From the NCBI RefSeq assembly GCF_033118175.1, contig NC_083695.1, forward strand, positions 34,117,607-34,181,606: a DNA stretch of 64,000 nt, read 5' to 3'. Source of the DNA: Dama dama (lineage: Eukaryota > Chordata > Mammalia > Artiodactyla > Cervidae). The position numbers and the translations under genes were made by a program. Within the stretch, counting starts at the first letter, position 1; each line of letters starts with the position of its first letter. Shown one piece after another: positions 12,793 to 23,070 of this stretch. The notes beneath the pieces were generated by a model. It did no database searches. It was not told the DNA's origin and saw nothing but the letters and a program-made list of their open reading frames with translations.

Positions 12793-12960
12793 AAAGCAAG
12801 AGCTTTAATTTTAATACAGTTCAAGTTATTTATTTTTTTCGTGTATCATGTTTTTGTGGATTGTGCTTCTAGTGCCTGATGTAGGATTATGCAGATTTTC
12901 TCATGTATTTCTAGATACTAGAAGTTTTGTAGTTTCATGTTATACATTTAGGTTTATGAC
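12793..12960 (-). mobile_element. continuation of old L1, antisense
   Basis: After the L1-BT insert the sequence resumes the old L1 that was cut at 10078, starting with the duplicated 'aaagcaagag' word and continuing in the same antisense orientation. Confidence 0.6.
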
Positions 12961-13164
12961 CCATTTTGATATAATTAAAAAATTTTATTTTACTGAGATA
13001 TATTTCATATACCATAAAATTCACTCTTTGAAAGTGTACAATTCAGTGGTTTATAGTGTATTCACAAGGTTATACAGCCATCACCACCATCTAATTCCAG
13101 AGCATTTCATCATCTTAAAAAGGAAACCCCAGCAGTCACTGCCCGTTGGCCCTCCCCCAGCCTT

Positions 13165-13251
13165 GCTGCTGCTGCTAAGTCGCTTCAGTTGTGTCTGACT
13201 CTGTGTGACCCCATAGATGACAGCCCACCAGGCTCCCCCGTCCCTGGGATT
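13165..13251 (-). mobile_element. Bov-A SINE fragment, antisense
   Basis: A short Bov-A-type 3' part in reverse, starting with a GCT repeat (the complement of the AGC tail). Exact 11-bp direct repeats 'cccccagcctt' at 13154-13164 and 13252-13262 prove a separate insertion into the L1 3' UTR. Confidence 0.88.
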
Positions 13252-13769
13252 CCCCCAGCCTTAGGCAACTACTAATCTACTTTTTGCCTGTATAGATTCT
13301 TTCACTTAGCTTATTGTTCTTAAGTTTCATCCATTTTGTAACAAGTATTGGTATGTCATTCCTTTTTATTGCTGAATAATGTTGCATTGTATGAATACAT
13401 AGATTTATTTATCCATCATTCAGCAAACATTTGGACTGTTTTTGGCTATTATGAATAATGTTGCTATGAATATTCATGTAGAGATTTTTATGTAAACACA
13501 TACTTTCAATTATCTTGCATATATACTTAAGAGTGTTTGAGTTAATTTTTATATAAGGTGTGAAGCATGGGTTGAGGTTCTTTTTCTTTTTTTTCATAAG
13601 GACATCTAGTTATTCCAGCACCACTTTTGGAGATAACTATACTTTCTTCATTAAATTGCCTTTGACCTTTGTCAAAAATCAGTTGAATCTATCTTTAGAT
13701 TATTTTGTTCTATTGATCTGTATGTCTGTCTCTTTGCTAATATCACATTGTCTTGATTACTATAGCTTT

Positions 13770-14850
13770 ATTGATTACGCTAAAGCCTTTGACTGTGTGG
13801 ATCACAACAAATTGTGGAATATTCTTAAACAGATGGTAATATCAGACTACCTTATCTACCTCCTGAGAAACCTGTATGCAGGACAAGAAGCAACAGTTAG
13901 AGCTGGACAGGGAACAACAGACTGATTCAAAATTGGGAAAGGAGTACATCAAAGCTGTATGTTGTCACTCTGCTTATTTAACTTATATGTAGAGCACATC
14001 ATGTGAAATGCCAGCCTGGATGAAGCACAAGCTGTAATCAAAACTGTGTGGAGAAATATAAATAACCTCAGATATGCAGATGACAACATCCTTATGGCAG
14101 AAAGCGAAGAAAAACTAAAGAACCTCTTAATGAAAGTGAAAGAGGAGAGTTTAAAAGCTGGCTTAAAACTCAACATTCAGAAAACAGAGATCATGGCACC
14201 TGGTCCCATCACTTTATGGAAAATAGATGGGGAAACAATGGAAAGAGTGAGACTTTATTTTCTTGGGCTCCAAAATCACTGCAGATGGTGACTGCAGCCA
14301 TGAGATTAAAAGATGCTTGCTCCTTGGAAGAAAATCAGTGACAAACCTAGACAGCATATTAAAAAGCAGAGACATTTACTTTGCCAACAAAGGGCCATCT
14401 AGTCAAAGCTATGGTTTTTCCAGTAGTCATGTATGGATGCCAGAGCTGGACAGCAAAAAAGGCTGAGTGCCAAAGAATTGATGTCTTCAAACTGTGGTGC
14501 TGGAAAAAACTCTTGAGAGTCCCTTGGACTCTATGGGGATCAAACTAGTCAATTAAAGGAAATCAACCCTGAATATTAATTGGGAGGACTGGTGCTGAAT
14601 TTGAAGCTCCAATGCTTTGGCCACCTGATGTGAATAGCTGACTCATTGGAAAAGGCCCTGATGCTGGGAAAGATTGAGGGCAAGAGAAGAAGGGGGCAAC
14701 AGAGGATGAGATGGTTGGATCGCGTCACTGACTCAATGGGCATGATTTTGAGCAAACTGAGGGAAATGCCGAAGGACAGGGAAGCCTGGCATGCTGCAGT
14801 TCATGGGGTCCCAAAGAATCAGACATGACTTAGCGACTGAATTACAACAT
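13770..14850 (+). mobile_element. BovB LINE, 5'-truncated, sense
   Basis: Encodes in broken frames the BovB reverse transcriptase ('IDYAKAFDCVDHNKLW' near 13772-13819; catalytic 'YADD' within 'NNLRYADDNILMAES' near 14056-14100) and the region downstream. It ends with the BovB 3' tail 'gacatgacttagcgactga'. Stops and frameshifts (for example near 13923 and 14288) make it inactive. Similar words 'tatagcttta' (13761-13770) and 'catagctttt' (14849-14858) are the likely target-site duplication. Confidence 0.92.
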
Positions 14851-15212
14851 AGCTTTTTTTTTAAAGTTTTGAAATTAGGTAGTTTAATACCTTCAACACT
14901 GTTCTTCCTTTTCAAAATTGTTTTGGTCATTCTAGAGCCTTTGCCATATATGTTTTAAAATCAACTGGTCAGTCACAATCAAAAAAGTATACTGAGATTT
15001 TGATTGGGATTGCATTGAATCTATAGATCAATGGAAGGTATTGTTATCTTACTAATTTGATTCTTCAAATCCATAAATATAGATTATCTTTTTATTTATC
15101 CAGGTCTTTGCTTTCTTTCATCAGTATTTTGCAGTTTTCAACACAGAGATCCTGCACATATTTGTTAGATTTATAACAGTCTTTCATTTTGAGAGTGGTA
15201 TTTAAATGGTTG

Positions 15213-15309
15213 AATTGTGGTGCTGGAGAAGACTCTTGAGAGTCCCTTGGAATCAAGGAGATCAAACCAGTCAATCCTAAAGCAAATAAACCCTGAATAT
15301 CATTGGAAA
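15213..15309 (+). mobile_element. BovB 3' half, proximal piece (inverted part)
   Basis: Matches the BovB region just downstream of the 'SWTVKKA' segment, starting at 'ttgaattgtggtgctgg'. It is interrupted at 15310 by a solo LTR and resumes at 15898. Relative to the adjacent antisense BovB at 16136-17252 this piece is in opposite orientation. Confidence 0.8.
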
Positions 15310-15893
15310 TGAAATGGGAATCTGAGTTCTTGTTTGCAGAGCCGAACAGTGAACTTCACGAACACACAGACACTCATGGTAGTAAGTGAATAGGATTTAT
15401 TGAAGAGAAGGAAAGTATAAAGCTCTCAGCATAGGCACTGTGAGGGGGTAAAGAGTCCCCCAAAGACAGGACTTATAGAAGTTTATATCCTTACCAGAAT
15501 TAATCTGTACATTTTTGGTTGGCTCCTGTCCTTAAAATGCCTCATTTCTAACTAATCAGATTAAAGGTCAAAATGTTTAACTTAACATCTTTATGGCTTC
15601 TCTTGCTCCTTGGATTAAGTCATCACCCTTTTTCATGACCCCTGACCATTTTACAATGGACCAGATGTATGAGCTAAGATTAATGATAACCATTTTTTCC
15701 CCCTTGGCATATGGAGCAGAAGTTAATTACTGCCCTTCCCTGGATCTGAGTGCTGATAGCTTATCAGACCAAGGACACATTCCAGAAATTTGGGACAAAG
15801 GGTATAGCTTTAGGTTAATGGAGCGAGATGTTTATTGAAAACAACACCGAGGTCTCAGAGTCCTACACTGACTGCCTAGCAATTTCTACCTCA
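15310..15893 (-). mobile_element. solo LTR of an endogenous retrovirus, antisense
   Basis: A 584-bp block with TG...CA ends, flanked by 'gaaa' on both sides (15306-15309 and 15894-15897), inside BovB sequence. On the minus strand an AATAAA signal lies about 90 bp before the 3' end (near 15397), as expected for an R region. No gag, pol or env sequence is present, so it is a solo LTR. Family not assigned. Confidence 0.65.
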
Positions 15894-15897
15894 GAAA

Positions 15898-16134
15898 GAT
15901 GGATGTCGAAGCTGATGCAAAGAGCTGACTCATTGGAAAAGACCCTGATGCTGGGAAAGAATGAGGGCAGGAGGAGCAGGGGGTGACAGAGGTTGAGATG
16001 GTTGGATGGCATCACCAACTCAGTGGACAAGAGTTTGAGCAAACCCTGGGAGATAGAGGTGGACAGGGAAGCTTGGTGTGCTAGAGTCCATGGCATCACA
16101 AAGAGTTGGACATGACTGAGCGACTGAACAATGA
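15898..16134 (+). mobile_element. BovB 3' half, distal piece (inverted part)
   Basis: BovB 3' sequence resumes after the LTR ('gagctgactcattggaaaa') and reaches the canonical 3' end 'catgactgagcgactgaac'. Together with 15213-15309 it forms one 3' half of about 330 bp. Confidence 0.85.
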
Positions 16135-16135
16135 C

Positions 16136-17252
16136 AGCCTTCTTTATGGTCCAGCTGTCACATCCATACATGACTACTGGAAAAATCATAGCTTTGACTA
16201 TATGGACGTTTGTCAGCAAAGTGATGTCTCTGCTTTTTAATATGCTGTCTAAACTTGTCATAGCTTTTCTTCCCAGTAGCAAGCATCTTTTAATTTCGTA
16301 GCTGCAGTCACTGTCTGCAGTGATTTTGGAGTCCAGGAAAATAAAATCTGCCACTGTTTACACTTTTTCCCCATCTATCTTACATGAAGTGATGGGATAG
16401 GATGCCATGATCTTAGTTTTTGAATGTTGAGTTTTAAGCCAGCTTTTTCACTCTCCTCTTTCACTCTCATCAAGAGGCTCTTTAGTTCCTCTTCACTTTC
16501 TGCCATTAGATTGTTGTCATCTGCATATCTGAGGTTATTGATATTTCTCCCTGCAGTCTTGATTCCAGCTTGTGACTCATCCAGTCCAGCATTTCACATG
16601 ATGTACTCTGTGTTGAAGTTAAATAAGCAGGGTGACAACATACAGTCTTGTACTCGCTTCCCAATTTTGACCTAGTCCATTGTTCCATGTCCGGTTCTAA
16701 CTGTTGCTTCTTGACCTGCACACAGGTTTCTCAGGAGACAGGTCAGGTGGTCTTGGTACTCTCATCTCTTTAAGAATATTCCACAGTTTGTTGTGCTTCA
16801 CACAGTCAAAGGCTTTAGTGTAGTCAATGAAACAGAAGTAGATCTTTTTCTGGAATTCCCTTGCTTTCTCTATGATCCAACAGATGTTGGCAGTTTGACC
16901 TCTGGTTCCTCTGCCTTTTCTAAATCCAGCTTGTACATCTGGAAGTTCTTGGTTCACCTACTGCTGAAGCTTAGCTTGAAGGATTTTGAGCATAACCTTA
17001 CTAGCATGTGAAATGAGTACAACTGTGCGTTAATTTGAGCATTCTTTGGCATTGCCCTTCTTTGGGATTGGAATGAATCCCAAAGAACTTTTCCATTCCT
17101 GTGGCCACTGCTGAATTTTCCAAATTTGCTGACATGTTGAATGCATCACCTTATTTAGCAGTATCATCTTTTAGGATTTTAAATAACTCAGCTGGAATTC
17201 CATCAGCTCCACTAACTCTGTTCACAGTAATGCTTCATCATAAGGCCCACTT
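16136..17252 (-). mobile_element. BovB LINE 5' part, antisense
   Basis: Minus-strand sequence encodes BovB reverse transcriptase in broken frames, for example 16697-16957 with 'FIDYTKAFDCVKHNKLW' and 'NICWIIEKAREFQKK'. On the minus strand it stops after the 'SWTIKKA' segment (16136), about 20 bp before the point where the oppositely oriented 3' half starts. This suggests a single element with an inverted 3' half. Confidence 0.88.
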
Positions 17253-17690
17253 GTGGATTGAACTAGTTTAAATCTGGTTCTCAGCTTTTCTGATGGCTTA
17301 TCTCTTCATGTAATCTAGAAGTAAGGTTAGCTCTTACTTTTTGGCTATAACTTGTTAGGTGTCCCAGCTGAAAGCTGGAGATGGTTTCTAAGTTACCTAT
17401 TTTTGGCATCCCAGAATTCATTTTTTAAATTAGTCCAGGGAGACTGCTGAATATCTACTCAGCTCCTGGGACCCTCACATTTCTTTACAAATTTGCAGAC
17501 GCCTGCAGGGGAAAATGTTACCAAATATTCAGGTTCACACATTGGTCTTCTTTTATCTTTGCTATCTTGGACTCTCAAGTCTTCAGTGCCCTGGTAATTT
17601 TTCTTTTTGTTCAAACTTGCTTTCCTAGTTGCTTTTGGTGAAGAGGTTGATCTGAATAAGCTAATCCACCATATCCAGAAGCAAAACAAA
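17253..17690. other. AT-rich DNA, not assigned
   Basis: No repeat family, RNA gene or coding frame could be recognised. The short frame at 17459-17689 on the minus strand has no domain. Possibly old LINE sequence. Confidence 0.4.
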
Positions 17691-17692
17691 GA

Positions 17693-17821
17693 TCATGGCT
17701 TTTGGAGCCAGACCTCCGGGATTCAAATCTCACTTCTGTAGTTGACTTGTCCTGTGATCATGATCAAGGTATTAACTTTTTTTAAGCCTCACTTTTCTCA
17801 TCATTTAAAATGGTGATAGTA
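17693..17821 (+). repeat. MIR SINE, first part
   Basis: The MIR core in sense orientation ('gggattcaaatctca', then 'actttttttaagcctca' and 'aaaatggtgatagta'). The copy is cut by an L1-BT insertion at 17822 and continues at 18367. Confidence 0.8.
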
Positions 17822-18366
17822 CAGCAGATGAATGGATAAGGAAGCTGTGGTACATATACACCATGGAATATTACTCAGCCATTAAAAAGAATTCATTTGA
17901 ACCAGTCCTAATGAGATGGATGAAGCTGGAGCCCATTATACAGAGTGAAGTAAGCCAGAAAGATAAAGAACATTACAGCATACTGACACATGTATATGGA
18001 ATTTAGAAAGGTGATAACGATAACCCTATATGCAGAACAGAAAAAGAGACACAGAAATACAGAACAGACTTTTGAACTTTGTGGGAGAATGTGAGGGTGG
18101 GATATTTCAAAAGAACAGCATGTATACTATCTATGGTGAAACAGATCACCAGCCCAGGAGGGATGCACGAGACAAGTGCTCCGGCCTGGTGCACTGGGAA
18201 GACCCGGAGGAATCGGGTGGAGAGGGAGGTGGGAGGGGGGATCGGGATTGGGAATACATGTAAATCCATGGCTGATTCATATCAATGTATGACAAAACCC
18301 ACTGGAAAAAAATAATAATAATAATAAAAAAAAATAAAAAATAAAAAAATAAAAAAAAAATAAAAT
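17822..18366 (+). mobile_element. L1-BT 3' end, sense, in MIR
   Basis: 5'-truncated L1-BT: the end of ORF2 ('atggaatattactcagcca' near 17862), then the 3' UTR ('tccatggctgattcat' near 18266) and an A-rich tail with (AAT) units (18307-18366). A perfect 15-bp target-site duplication 'aaaatggtgatagta' at 17807-17821 and 18367-18381 splits the MIR. Confidence 0.95.
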
Positions 18367-18440
18367 AAAATGGTGATAGTAACAGTAGCTACCTTCTAGG
18401 GTTATTGCGATGATTTAACAAGTATATATAAAGTAGTTTA
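18367..18440 (+). repeat. MIR SINE, second part
   Basis: Continuation of the interrupted MIR ('agggttattgcgatgattta'), starting inside the duplicated target word. Confidence 0.75.
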
Positions 18441-18904
18441 TATATACATATGTCTACTTTCCTACTCACCTTCTTGTTCTGGCCTCCACTGTTTCTATAG
18501 AGAAGCCAGTTATTGTTATTACTACTTTGAAGGTAATATTTCTTTTTCCCTCTGTTTTTTAAGGTTTTTCTTTGCCTTTGTCTTTTGGCAGCTTTACTCT
18601 GATATGCTAGAGGTGTGAGTATGGTTTTATTTATTTATTTATCCTGTATGAGCTTCTTAGCATTTCTTATGTCATATATACTTTTAAAATATACAGTATA
18701 TGTCTAAGAAAAGTGCCTGAAATCCAAAAACTGCTCTATTGTTATTCATTCTTATTATTTTTACTTGACATGGTCTTCTTTCCAATCAGTGTTGTTTCCC
18801 ACAGTGCTATGTGATTTACAAATCTTTAATAGGCTCCACTGGCTAGTAGATGAAATCCAAACTCATCTTTATTTAAGTCTTTATTGAATTTGTTACAATA
18901 TTGT
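18441..18904. other. AT-rich DNA, not assigned
   Basis: Includes a short TTTA repeat at 18629-18645. No gene or clearly recognisable repeat family. Confidence 0.4.
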
Positions 18905-19027
18905 TTTTATGTTTTGGTTTTTTTGACCGTGAGTCATGTAGGATCTTAGCTCCCTGACCAGGGATTAAACCCACACTCCCTGTATTGGAAGGTGAAGTCT
19001 TAAACCACTAGATCACCAGGGAAGCCC
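18905..19027 (-). mobile_element. CHR-type SINE, antisense
   Basis: Reverse complement of the cetartiodactyl tRNA-Glu-derived SINE: a T-rich tail, then 'ggatcttagctccctgacc' and the head 'gatcaccagggaagcccc'. It differs from Bov-tA in lacking the Bov-A unit. Confidence 0.85.
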
Positions 19028-19034
19028 CAACCTG

Positions 19035-19115
19035 TGATATTTTTAAAACTCTGAGGCCCAAATCAATCTGGGCCGACTGCATCAGAATTTTTGAGGTGGG
19101 ATACAGATATTAATC
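19035..19115 (+). repeat. MER5A-like fragment
   Basis: A weak match to the middle of MER5A (a non-autonomous hAT): 'gcatcagaatttttgaggtg' resembles the conserved phrase found more clearly at 28615-28745. Confidence 0.35.
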
Positions 19116-20180
19116 AGTATTTGTGAAAGAGCCCTGGGTGATGCCAGTGTTCAGCCAGTGCTGGGGGCTCTTCACACCTTCGCTTCCCTTCCTTTGAGCA
19201 ACTTTTGAGGGCCTGGAGAAGTACCTGGGACACGCTATGTTCTAGGGAGAGAGAGGAAATGGATGCAAAAAATAGAGGGAAATAATTCATGGTGGCACCA
19301 TGGTGATATGTCTGTGGGAACTTGCTACTCTTTGGAGAAACAGTAGGCACCAACTGCATGCACCATTTTGTGGTTTGGTTTTGGGAGGGGGCAATGTTGG
19401 TGACCCCCCCTTTTATCTCTGTATCGATCCTTCTCTCAGTTCACGCTCGCCTTTCCCTCCTGAATTTGCCTCCCTCCTTTATTCAAAGAGTTGTTGAAAT
19501 GTCTCCAAAAGAAGACTTTTGGGTTTATTTGAAGGAGGTTGCATCTCACACATACTAAAAGAATTTTTCAAGGTGGTACTGTCTGAGGAGGGGGATAGGG
19601 TTAAGGATGGGAACTTGGGATGGCCAGAGGCACCGTGTGAGTTGGCAGCAAGTTAGCTAGGAGCCTTGGAAGAGAGATGGGGGCGCCTCTGGAAAACTTT
19701 CCAGAGCATAAATTGTCACCCAGGATAACCTCTGAATGCTTAGGGAGCTGCTTAGTGTGTGCCACTGACGGTAGAATTTTAGGCACTGTGACTTTGGTGG
19801 GCAGATATTTTTTCAAGAGATAAAGGGAGAAGTCCTGTTCTGTAGGCATCTGCCAGCAGTGAGGCAAGCCCTTTGTGCCACATCTGCTGATGGCTTCAGG
19901 GAAGGGAAGTCCTGGATGGAAAGGAGGAGACTGGGATAGAGGGGGATGGTGTGGTAGGGAGTAATTTTAAACATTTTGATGCTACTTAAGCTATGATGAC
20001 ATAGCATGTAGGTCTTCACGAGCCAACCAACTGTGTTTCTCCTGAGCCAATGGAATGGTAGTTTGTGAGGTGCTGAGATTCAGAATGCTTTCTTGGGCTA
20101 CCTCTCTGCGTAGAGCAAGAAGAAGTGACATGAGATTTAGAATAATAATAATTGCATATAGTGCAGGGAAAGGTCTTTCA
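19116..20180. other. single-copy DNA
   Basis: No repeat or RNA gene recognised. Short frames at 19114-19359, 19322-19558 and 19601-19867 carry no known domain and overlap frames on the other strand. Confidence 0.45.
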
Positions 20181-20377
20181 GCTGTACTGATGGGAGTATA
20201 AATTGTTCAGTTTTTCTTGAGGCTTGTGGGCAGCATGAATCAAAAGCCTTAAAAATGTGCCTACAATTTGACCCATCAATTCCACTCCTGTGAATATGGT
20301 TCTAAAGAAACAGTTGACAAGTGCACACAGATCTGTGTGTGTTGTCATTCATTTATAAACTTGTTTACAATAGTACT

Positions 20378-20437
20378 GGACTTCCCTGGTGGCTCAGGCA
20401 GTAAAGAATCTGCTTGCAAGGCAGGGGACCCAGGCTA
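20378..20437 (+). mobile_element. Bov-tA SINE head fragment
   Basis: Only the tRNA-related head is present ('acttccctggtggctcaggc' to 'ggggacccaggc'). The Bov-A body is missing. Confidence 0.75.
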
Positions 20438-20562
20438 TACACAGTTTGAACTAAACTAGGTTACCTGAGTTATAATGAATCAAGTGTAGTGATTTTTAAC
20501 TAGAGTCTTAAAGTAATATATTTTATTAAGTATAGATCTGTGTGTTTGTGAATCTGTGCTGG

Positions 20563-20761
20563 GGCTTCCCTGGTGGCTCAGGTGGTAAAGAATCTGCCTG
20601 TAATGAAGGAGACCCAGGTTCAATCCCTGGGTCAAGAAGATCCCCTGGAGAAGGGAATGGCCACCCACGCCAATACTCTTGCCTGGAGAACTCCATGGAC
20701 AGAAGCAGGCTACAGTCCATGGGGTGGCAAAGAGTCAGGCACGACTAAGCGGCTAACACTT
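20563..20761 (+). mobile_element. Bov-tA SINE, sense
   Basis: A complete unit from 'gggcttccctggtggctcag' to the tail 'ggcacgactaagcggctaac'. The A-box and B-box-like positions of the tRNA-derived head are recognisable. Confidence 0.92.
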
Positions 20762-21084
20762 TACAGTAAACTGAAAATAGCCAAAATTTCCAGCAACTAG
20801 GCATTAAATAATAACTGGGGACATGGAATACTATAGAACTAGGAAAGCGGCTATTACTGCTTCTCCGTATTTGTTGAAATGGAAAACTGTTTATGATAAT
20901 CAAGCAGGAAAAGCAGATCTCAGAACTACATTCGCCATGACTTTGTTTCATTTATTTTGGTTTCTTCTTTGTTTCCTCTCAGACCATTATTTTGTTGAGG
21001 ATGACTTCATGCTAAGACTGTATCATGTGGGGAGCCCACTTTTACACTGATTACTGCCACAGAGTAGTTTATTACTACCAATAA

Positions 21085-21140
21085 TGTATAAATTACTTGG
21101 CATAGTGTCTGACATATAGTAGGTGTGTAGAGGTAGAAAG
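21085..21140 (+). repeat. MIR 3' fragment
   Basis: 'ttggcatagtgtctgacata' followed by 'tagtaggtgt' matches the MIR/L2-like 3' consensus in sense orientation. Confidence 0.4.
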
Positions 21141-21524
21141 AGTAAATATCATTTTCAGAAAGTCTTTTTAATTGTTAGAGACTTTAACTTTTTAGAATGG
21201 TTTAGTCCTTTAATTGAATAGTCAGTAGGATACAAAAATTGGTGAAGTTTGGTGGCAGAAAATCATGTAGTTGGTACAGCCTCAATTTTGAAAAACACAG
21301 AACATGTGCCTATAAGGAAAATCTGCAAAGATATGTTTATCTTATTAATGGTGTTTGAGTAATGTTGGATTATAAGTGATTTTTATGTCTCCCCCTTTTT
21401 TTGTTTTAATATGCCCAACTTCCTTGATGTAACAAACTGTATTTATTACTCTTTCTCTTCACTCAAAGTCCTAAAAAAGAAAAAAACCCCAGACTTTAAT
21501 TACTGATATAAAGTAAAACAATAA

Positions 21525-21800
21525 CTTGTTGGTTGGCTGAGAATTGCTAGAAATTAATAAATAGTTTGGAAATTATTTAGTAAATTCTAATTACTTAGCA
21601 AAAGTAATTAAAATATTTATAAGCGAACACCCATAAAACACCGCCAAGCAAATACATTACTCAATAAATGGTTTAATTAGTATTTCATTACCAGAAATTA
21701 ATCTCAGTAACCAAACATTACTACAAATTACATGTAGGGTGGACAACTTATTTTACTGCTATTAATGATTTCAATTATGAAGTTTGTGCAAGTCTAATTC
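21525..21800. promoter_or_regulatory. candidate enhancer, homeodomain-motif cluster
   Basis: A repeat-free, AT-rich block with at least six TAATTA/ATTAAT-type cores, for example near 21588, 21607, 21672 and 21699. One GC-containing island 'accgccaagc' lies near 21641. The pattern is typical of conserved developmental enhancers. Whether it is conserved or active cannot be judged from one sequence. Confidence 0.4.
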
Positions 21801-22609
21801 CTTCCCGCTTCTCCCGCCCTCCTCCCACACCCACCTGGGTGAGTTCCCACACACTGGGCCTGAGTTCGAGTGCTTAGGACTGGTCTGACATCTTCCACAT
21901 TGTTGAAAATCCCAGATTAACAGTTTCCCTCAGCTTATTTCCCAGCTGTCTTGCAGAAATACTCACCCTGGGTGCCTCTTAATCAGCTGGAATCAGACTC
22001 CAGGAGCTAGCTGGTGGGCTTCTTACCACAGATATACTCTCCTCCAGAGTCTTCTAAATCACTTGGCTGCAAGGCCTGATTCCCTCCCCAGGCCTATGCC
22101 AAGGCCCTCTGGCACTGGTTTGCACTCCTGTTTCAGCTCTCAGGCTGGGCTGGGCTGCTGCTAAGTCATACCAGGAGCATCTTTATGCAGGTGAGAAAAA
22201 AGGAGTCCTTTTCATCAGACGCAGTCACACATGAAGGTGGATTTTTGCCCAAACATGTTTCTTTCTCACGTTCCCAGGGAACAGACTCTGAGACTTGAGA
22301 TTTGCATGCAGGCATCTTCCTGAGAAGTGGTCTCAGGAACAGTCCCCGAGTGAGTGGCGAGGGAAGTGGGATTGAGTAGTAAGGACTACAGCCCCAATGG
22401 AAGCTCCTGGATTGAGGCAAGGAAGGGGGCAGGCCTTTGTTATTTCAAATGAGCAGACAGCAGAGCAGATGTCACTCTGGGGAATGATGTACCTCTCTTT
22501 GGCTGAGGACAAATCCTGGAGAGGGGCTCAGTTGCCAACCATTACTGGGCAACACTCTCAGCAGCTGGAGGAGTGAGTGCCTTGGCTCTGAAGGAGGGAT
22601 ATGGGCAGC
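21801..22609. other. single-copy DNA
   Basis: No repeat or gene recognised. The minus-strand frame at 22166-22420 has no known domain. Confidence 0.45.
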
Positions 22610-22765
22610 ACACATTGCAGAGAGACCTGGGTTTGATCCCTGGGTTAGGAAGATCCCCTGGAGAAGAGAAAGGCTACTCACTCCAGTATGCAGGCTTGGA
22701 GAATTTCGGGGACTGTATCGTCCATGGAGTCGCAAAGAGTCAGACACGACTGAGTGACTGTCACA
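22610..22765 (+). mobile_element. Bov-tA SINE, 5'-truncated
   Basis: Starts inside the head ('gagacctgggtttgatccct') and runs to 'cagacacgactgagtgactg'. Overlapping frames on both strands here are SINE shadows. Confidence 0.88.
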
Positions 22766-22969
22766 GTCACATTCACACACCAGCATCCACTCCAGCCCCC
22801 TTCTGTCGTGGACAGCCTGAGCAACCACACATGAAGGTCCTCGTGGGAGTGGCCTGAGGCCATGAGTAGAATGATCGTGAGTGGTCGCATTGTCTTATTT
22901 GGGTTGGGAGGAGTCTTACTTCTGGAGTTAGGATCCCCATTTAGGTACCAGCTGAGACTTATGCTGAGA

Positions 22970-23070
22970 CCACAAGCCCTGTGAAGGCAGGTCTATATCT
23001 CATCATATCCCCAGAACTTAGCACAGTTCATGGCTCAGTGAATATTTGCTGATTGAATCTTTCGTAGTAA
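22970..23070 (+). repeat. L2 3' end
   Basis: The sense-strand L2 tail, with 'atccccagaacttagcacag' and the terminal 'gaatatttgctgattgaat'. Confidence 0.55.

Larger units (their letters stand above)
12961..15210 (-). mobile_element. old L1, antisense, with inserts
   Basis: A new L1M 3' UTR in reverse starts here ('accataaaattcactcttt'). ORF2 in reverse follows, including 'ttctattgatctgtatgtct' near 13709 and 'attgcattgaatctatagat' near 15009. It is interrupted by a SINE fragment (13165-13251) and a BovB (13770-14850). Coding capacity is gone. Confidence 0.75.
20180..20950 (+). mobile_element. old L1 3' region, sense, with SINEs
   Basis: The pieces 20180-20377 ('gacccatcaattccactcct') and 20765-20940 match the end of ORF2 of an old L1 in sense orientation. 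Two tRNA-derived SINE insertions separate them. Sequence at 20440-20563 was not assigned. Confidence 0.55.

Noticed and set aside
15310..15893. Complete endogenous provirus
   Set aside because: Only one LTR-sized block is present, with no internal gag, pol or env-like sequence here or next to the LTR at 49091-50362.
16136..16957. Antisense BovB plus sense BovB as a twin-priming product
   Set aside because: Twin priming puts the inverted part at the 5' side of a forward 3' end. Here the complete 3' end lies at the inner junction, so the geometry is wrong.
20563..20761. tRNA-like head of the Bov-tA SINE as a possible tRNA gene
   Set aside because: The homology is to the tRNA-Glu-derived SINE head. 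A functional cloverleaf and anticodon context are absent. The same applies to all other Bov-tA and CHR copies.
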